In this document: positions 61,449 to 64,000 of the stretch, piece after piece
How positions within the stretch are numbered: the stretch's first letter is position 1
Layout: every line of letters starts with the position of its first letter
Source: Flavobacteriaceae bacterium EG-1
GTDB taxonomy: Bacteria > Bacteroidota > Bacteroidia > Flavobacteriales > Flavobacteriaceae
Direction of reading: 5' to 3'
Assembly: GCF_009649685.1 (NCBI RefSeq)
Contig: NZ_WJPK01000001.1
Span: 1,802,760 to 1,866,759 of the forward strand
Length of the DNA: 64,000 nt
The notes under the pieces: generated by a model
Database searches by the model: none
What the model was told of the DNA's origin: nothing
What the model saw: the letters and a program-made list of their open reading frames with translations, nothing else
Program-made: the position numbers and the translations under genes

Positions 61449-64000
61449 ATGAGAAACTCACGATTAACCCTACTTATCGCACTTTTTGCCATGCCCGCAT
61501 TATTCGCGCAGATAAAAATTGGCGATAATCCACAAGCCATTTCACCTACTTCTGTTTTAGAACTTGAAAGTAACGATCGTGTTCTGGTAATTACCAGAAT
61601 TAATACCACGCAAATGAATGCAATTGTACCCAACCAAGGGGCAATGGTTTATAATACAGACACCCAATGTATTCATTATTTCGATGGTGCTCAATGGGTT
61701 AATTTATGTAATTCTGCGGGTTTTGAGTTGGCAGAAAATAGTGTAAGCAGTATTCATGTTATTGATTTTAGTATAACAGGAGACGATATACAAAATGGTT
61801 CTATAGGTCCTGGAAAATTACAAAATGAATCAGTTACTCAAGACAAATTAGGTGAAAATTCGGTAGGCGCTTACGCCTTAGACAATGCTAATATAGGGGT
61901 TACGGCATTTGATAATGATGCAGGTTATATAACAGCTGCCGATTTAGATATTGTAAGTGCTGCGGCCGGAAATGTTATAACCGACAACGGAGGCGCTTAT
62001 TATGATGATTCTTTCCTTATTGCAGACATAGCGCAAAATGCAGCAGACATTGCACTTGATAATGATACCAATGCCAACAATGAAATACAGACCTTATCTA
62101 TTGCAGGTAATATTCTTACTTTAACAAATCCAAGTGGTGATAATGTGATTACATTACCATCATCTGCAGCTCCCGACGGTTCTGAAACAATTGTAAATCA
62201 AGGCACTAACGTAACTATTACCGGAAATGGAACTACAGCTACTCCTTATGTAATAAATGCTACTGGAGGTACAGGAAGTACTGAAATTGCTGACCAAACA
62301 ACCATAACAGGTATAGGAACTGCTGCAGATCCTTTTACTATTGAACCAGGCGGAATAAATCAAGTTTTAACAACTAATGCAAGCGGTGTTATTGAGTGGC
62401 AAGCAGGAGGTACAGGTGGAACCACTGAAATTGCTGACCAAACAACCATAACAGGAATAGGAACTGCTGCTGACCCCTTTACCATTGAACCAGGAACTAA
62501 CGGTCAATTTTTAACCACCGATGCAAGTGGTGATGTAATTTGGCAAACGGTTGCACCTGGAGTGGGAGAAGTAAATAGTGGAAATAATATTGGAAGTGCA
62601 GGAATCGGTCCTTATATAGCAAATAATGGTACAGTTTTAGAATTCAAAAACATAAATTCTGCTACCGCGGTACTTAATGTTGATGATGATGCAATAAATA
62701 ATGAAATTGATATAAGTATTGCTCCTGGAACAGCTGACGGCCAAATATTAGAATGGGATACTACATTAAACGCGGGAGCAGGTGGTTGGAATATTGTTGC
62801 TGGAGGTTCCGGAACAATTAACGAACAATCCATTGCACTTAATGAACCTGCAAATGAGATTGAATTATTAGATGATGACGGAACAACTGTCGGCTCATCA
62901 GTAAAACTAGATGGCACTTCCGTAGAAATTGCAAATAACGGAACGGACGATGTTATTCAAATAGCTGAAAACGGTGTAACCTTAGATAAGTTAGCACATC
63001 CAGACCCAGCAGCAGTTATTCCTCCTGCCGATGGTGACGTAATGGTTTGGGACAATACTGCACAAGAATGGACAATAGAAGCGCAAGCTGCTGCCCCTAC
63101 AGGAACAGCGAATGCGATTTTCTTTGCCGATAATGACCCAGCTAATTTAGGCAAACTAACAACCGCTGATAACAATTTAAACACTTATGATGATGGGGGG
63201 TTTTATTGGGATAGTAATGCAAGAGACGTTGGAGGAAATAAATATGGAGCCTTATTTGTTGGGTTAAATGGCGACCCTCAATCAGATGAAGTTAAAGTTC
63301 ATATCGCTGACAGTAAACCTGGGTTTGCATATGCCTTAGAATTACAAAACCGAAATAATCCTGTAGGTACAACTACAGGTATTTTATTCTCAACTGAGGG
63401 TTCTACAACGTATGGCAAAGGTGGGCTTGTATACGAAAGAACGGCAGGATATGCCCGTGGAGATTTTCATTTTCTCCAAAATTCAACTACATCCACTGTT
63501 AGTACTGATTTAGCTGACAAGGCATTTTCCGTTCAAAATAACAAAGACATTATTGTTTATGGCGGTATTAATATTGATGGTACTCGCGATGGTTTATTAA
63601 CAGGAATTGGCACAGGTACAGCAGGGCAAGTTTTAACTTCAACAGGCAATGGAATACAATGGACAGCAAAAGGCAGTGGAACTTCACCTACAGATAATGA
63701 AGCAAATGACGGTCTTAGTGAGTATGTAGCGGCAACAGGTTATAATATTAATGTTGACGATTCTACTATAGGAATAGTTGGAGACGAATTAATTGTAAAG
63801 GCAGGTGGAATTACTGCTACTGAAATTGGTGATGACGAAATTGGAGAAAATCATTTAAAGGATAATAGTGTTGGTTCTTTTCAAATAATAAATGAATCCA
63901 TTGTCGCAGAAGATTTAAACCAAATGGGTGCTGTTCTGAATAATGTTCTAAAATGGAATGGCTCCGAATGGGCACCAGCGGTTGATGCAGGAGGTAGTGC
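61449..64000 (+). CDS. Long secreted repeat protein, 3'-partial
   Basis: An open frame runs from ATG 61449 to the end of the window with no stop: at least 850 codons. It has a signal peptide (MRNSRLTLLIALFAMPALFAQ). The next ~70 residues (IKIGDNPQAISPTSVLELES; GAMVYNTDTQCIHYFDGAQW) match a common N-terminal block of flavobacterial surface proteins. The rest is low-complexity, Gly/Asn/Thr/Asp-rich, beta-helix-like, with tail-fibre-like modules such as SIGPGKLQNESVTQDKLGEN and WNGSEWAPAVD. The C-terminus is unknown. It is probably a surface fibre or adhesin. Confidence 0.85.
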   Translation, partial: MRNSRLTLLIALFAMPALFAQIKIGDNPQAISPTSVLELESNDRVLVITRINTTQMNAIVPNQGAMVYNTDTQCIHYFDGAQWVNLCNSAGFELAENSVSSIHVIDFSITGDDIQNGSIGPGKLQNESVTQDKLGENSVGAYALDNANIGVTAFDNDAGYITAADLDIVSAAAGNVITDNGGAYYDDSFLIADIAQNAADIALDNDTNANNEIQTLSIAGNILTLTNPSGDNVITLPSSAAPDGSETIVNQGTNVTITGNGTTATPYVINATGGTGSTEIADQTTITGIGTAADPFTIEPGGINQVLTTNASGVIEWQAGGTGGTTEIADQTTITGIGTAADPFTIEPGTNGQFLTTDASGDVIWQTVAPGVGEVNSGNNIGSAGIGPYIANNGTVLEFKNINSATAVLNVDDDAINNEIDISIAPGTADGQILEWDTTLNAGAGGWNIVAGGSGTINEQSIALNEPANEIELLDDDGTTVGSSVKLDGTSVEIANNGTDDVIQIAENGVTLDKLAHPDPAAVIPPADGDVMVWDNTAQEWTIEAQAAAPTGTANAIFFADNDPANLGKLTTADNNLNTYDDGGFYWDSNARDVGGNKYGALFVGLNGDPQSDEVKVHIADSKPGFAYALELQNRNNPVGTTTGILFSTEGSTTYGKGGLVYERTAGYARGDFHFLQNSTTSTVSTDLADKAFSVQNNKDIIVYGGINIDGTRDGLLTGIGTGTAGQVLTSTGNGIQWTAKGSGTSPTDNEANDGLSEYVAATGYNINVDDSTIGIVGDELIVKAGGITATEIGDDEIGENHLKDNSVGSFQIINESIVAEDLNQMGAVLNNVLKWNGSEWAPAVDAGGS
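62280..62560 (+). repeat. 144-bp coding repeat in the 3' giant protein
   Basis: The unit from 62280 recurs at 62424 (144 bp, 48 codons). It begins TEIADQTTITGIGTAADPFT and ends in a WQxxxxG-type strand. Two clear copies are visible; single-base changes are mostly at third codon positions. Confidence 0.85.

Noticed and set aside
61370-63184. Four minus-strand ORFs over the 3' region
   Set aside because: They are shadows of the open plus-strand frame from 61449; none has a recognisable domain.
61449-64000. Prophage tail-fibre region
   Set aside because: A signal peptide and a flavobacterial surface-protein N-terminus are present and no other phage gene lies nearby.
1-64000. Genomic island or mobile element
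   Set aside because: No integrase, transposase, att-like repeat or tRNA boundary, and the gene order looks like normal flavobacterial core.

Overview
The window comes from the chromosome of a Flavobacteriaceae bacterium (Bacteroidota), probably marine; the genus cannot be fixed from sequence alone. The DNA is AT-rich. Three things point to the phylum: a type IX secretion C-terminal domain, -7 boxes of the form TAnnTTTG (sometimes with a -33 TTTG/TTG), and gene neighbourhoods common in flavobacteria (ddl-coaD; ftsH-LUD protein-cdsA-psd; valS opposite a DUF1573 gene; M1 peptidase with DUF6702 and carboxypeptidase-regulatory proteins). No rRNA, tRNA, CRISPR array, transposase or integrase was found. 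Most of the window is core metabolism and cell envelope.

Layout. 1-6.5 kb: the 3' part of a giant secreted protein (glucose/sorbosone dehydrogenase end, diheme cytochrome, three PA14 and eight Big_2 domains, sorting tail) and two small secreted proteins. 6.5-13.5 kb, minus strand: ppc, a uracil-DNA-glycosylase-fold protein, a repeat-rich non-coding stretch (9935-10552), a lipoprotein, yaaA, a pseudouridine synthase and a PASTA protein. 13.6-26.6 kb, mostly plus: ddl, coaD, a PAS histidine kinase with its response regulator, an M14 peptidase, pyrE, rsfS, ftsH, LUD protein, cdsA, psd and an acyl-CoA-binding protein, with Nudix and birA on the minus strand. 26.6-32.8 kb, minus: creatininase-type hydrolase, a Cys-rich mini-protein, sterol-desaturase-type protein, two unknowns and valS. 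33-49 kb: DUF1573, PDZ aspartyl protease, aminotransferase, murB, an ECF sigma/anti-sigma pair, a lone ECF sigma, lipA, gap, a hybrid histidine kinase, lpxK, a Nif3-like protein, a coiled-coil protein with a cysteine-less zinc-ribbon tail, kmo and a ClpP. 49-61 kb: MFS transporter, AraC regulator, NAPE-PLD-like hydrolase, kynU, GNAT, O-methyltransferase, PAP2, tatA, M1 peptidase, DUF6702 and two paralogous carboxypeptidase-regulatory proteins. 61.4 kb to the end: an open, very long secreted repeat protein that continues past the window.

Functional links. cdsA and psd form a phosphatidylethanolamine module. kmo and kynU are two steps of tryptophan breakdown or de novo NAD synthesis, about 5 kb apart. 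ddl and murB serve peptidoglycan, lpxK serves lipid A, and tatA serves export.

No clearly new multi-gene system was recognised. The items most worth a second look are non-coding: a near-identical 21-bp palindrome upstream of two signalling genes (15270-15290 and 37984-38004), a spaced direct-repeat array at 10024-10475, back-to-back divergent promoters between valS and the DUF1573 gene, and an attenuator-like region before tatA. Promoter and structure calls are visual and have not been computed.
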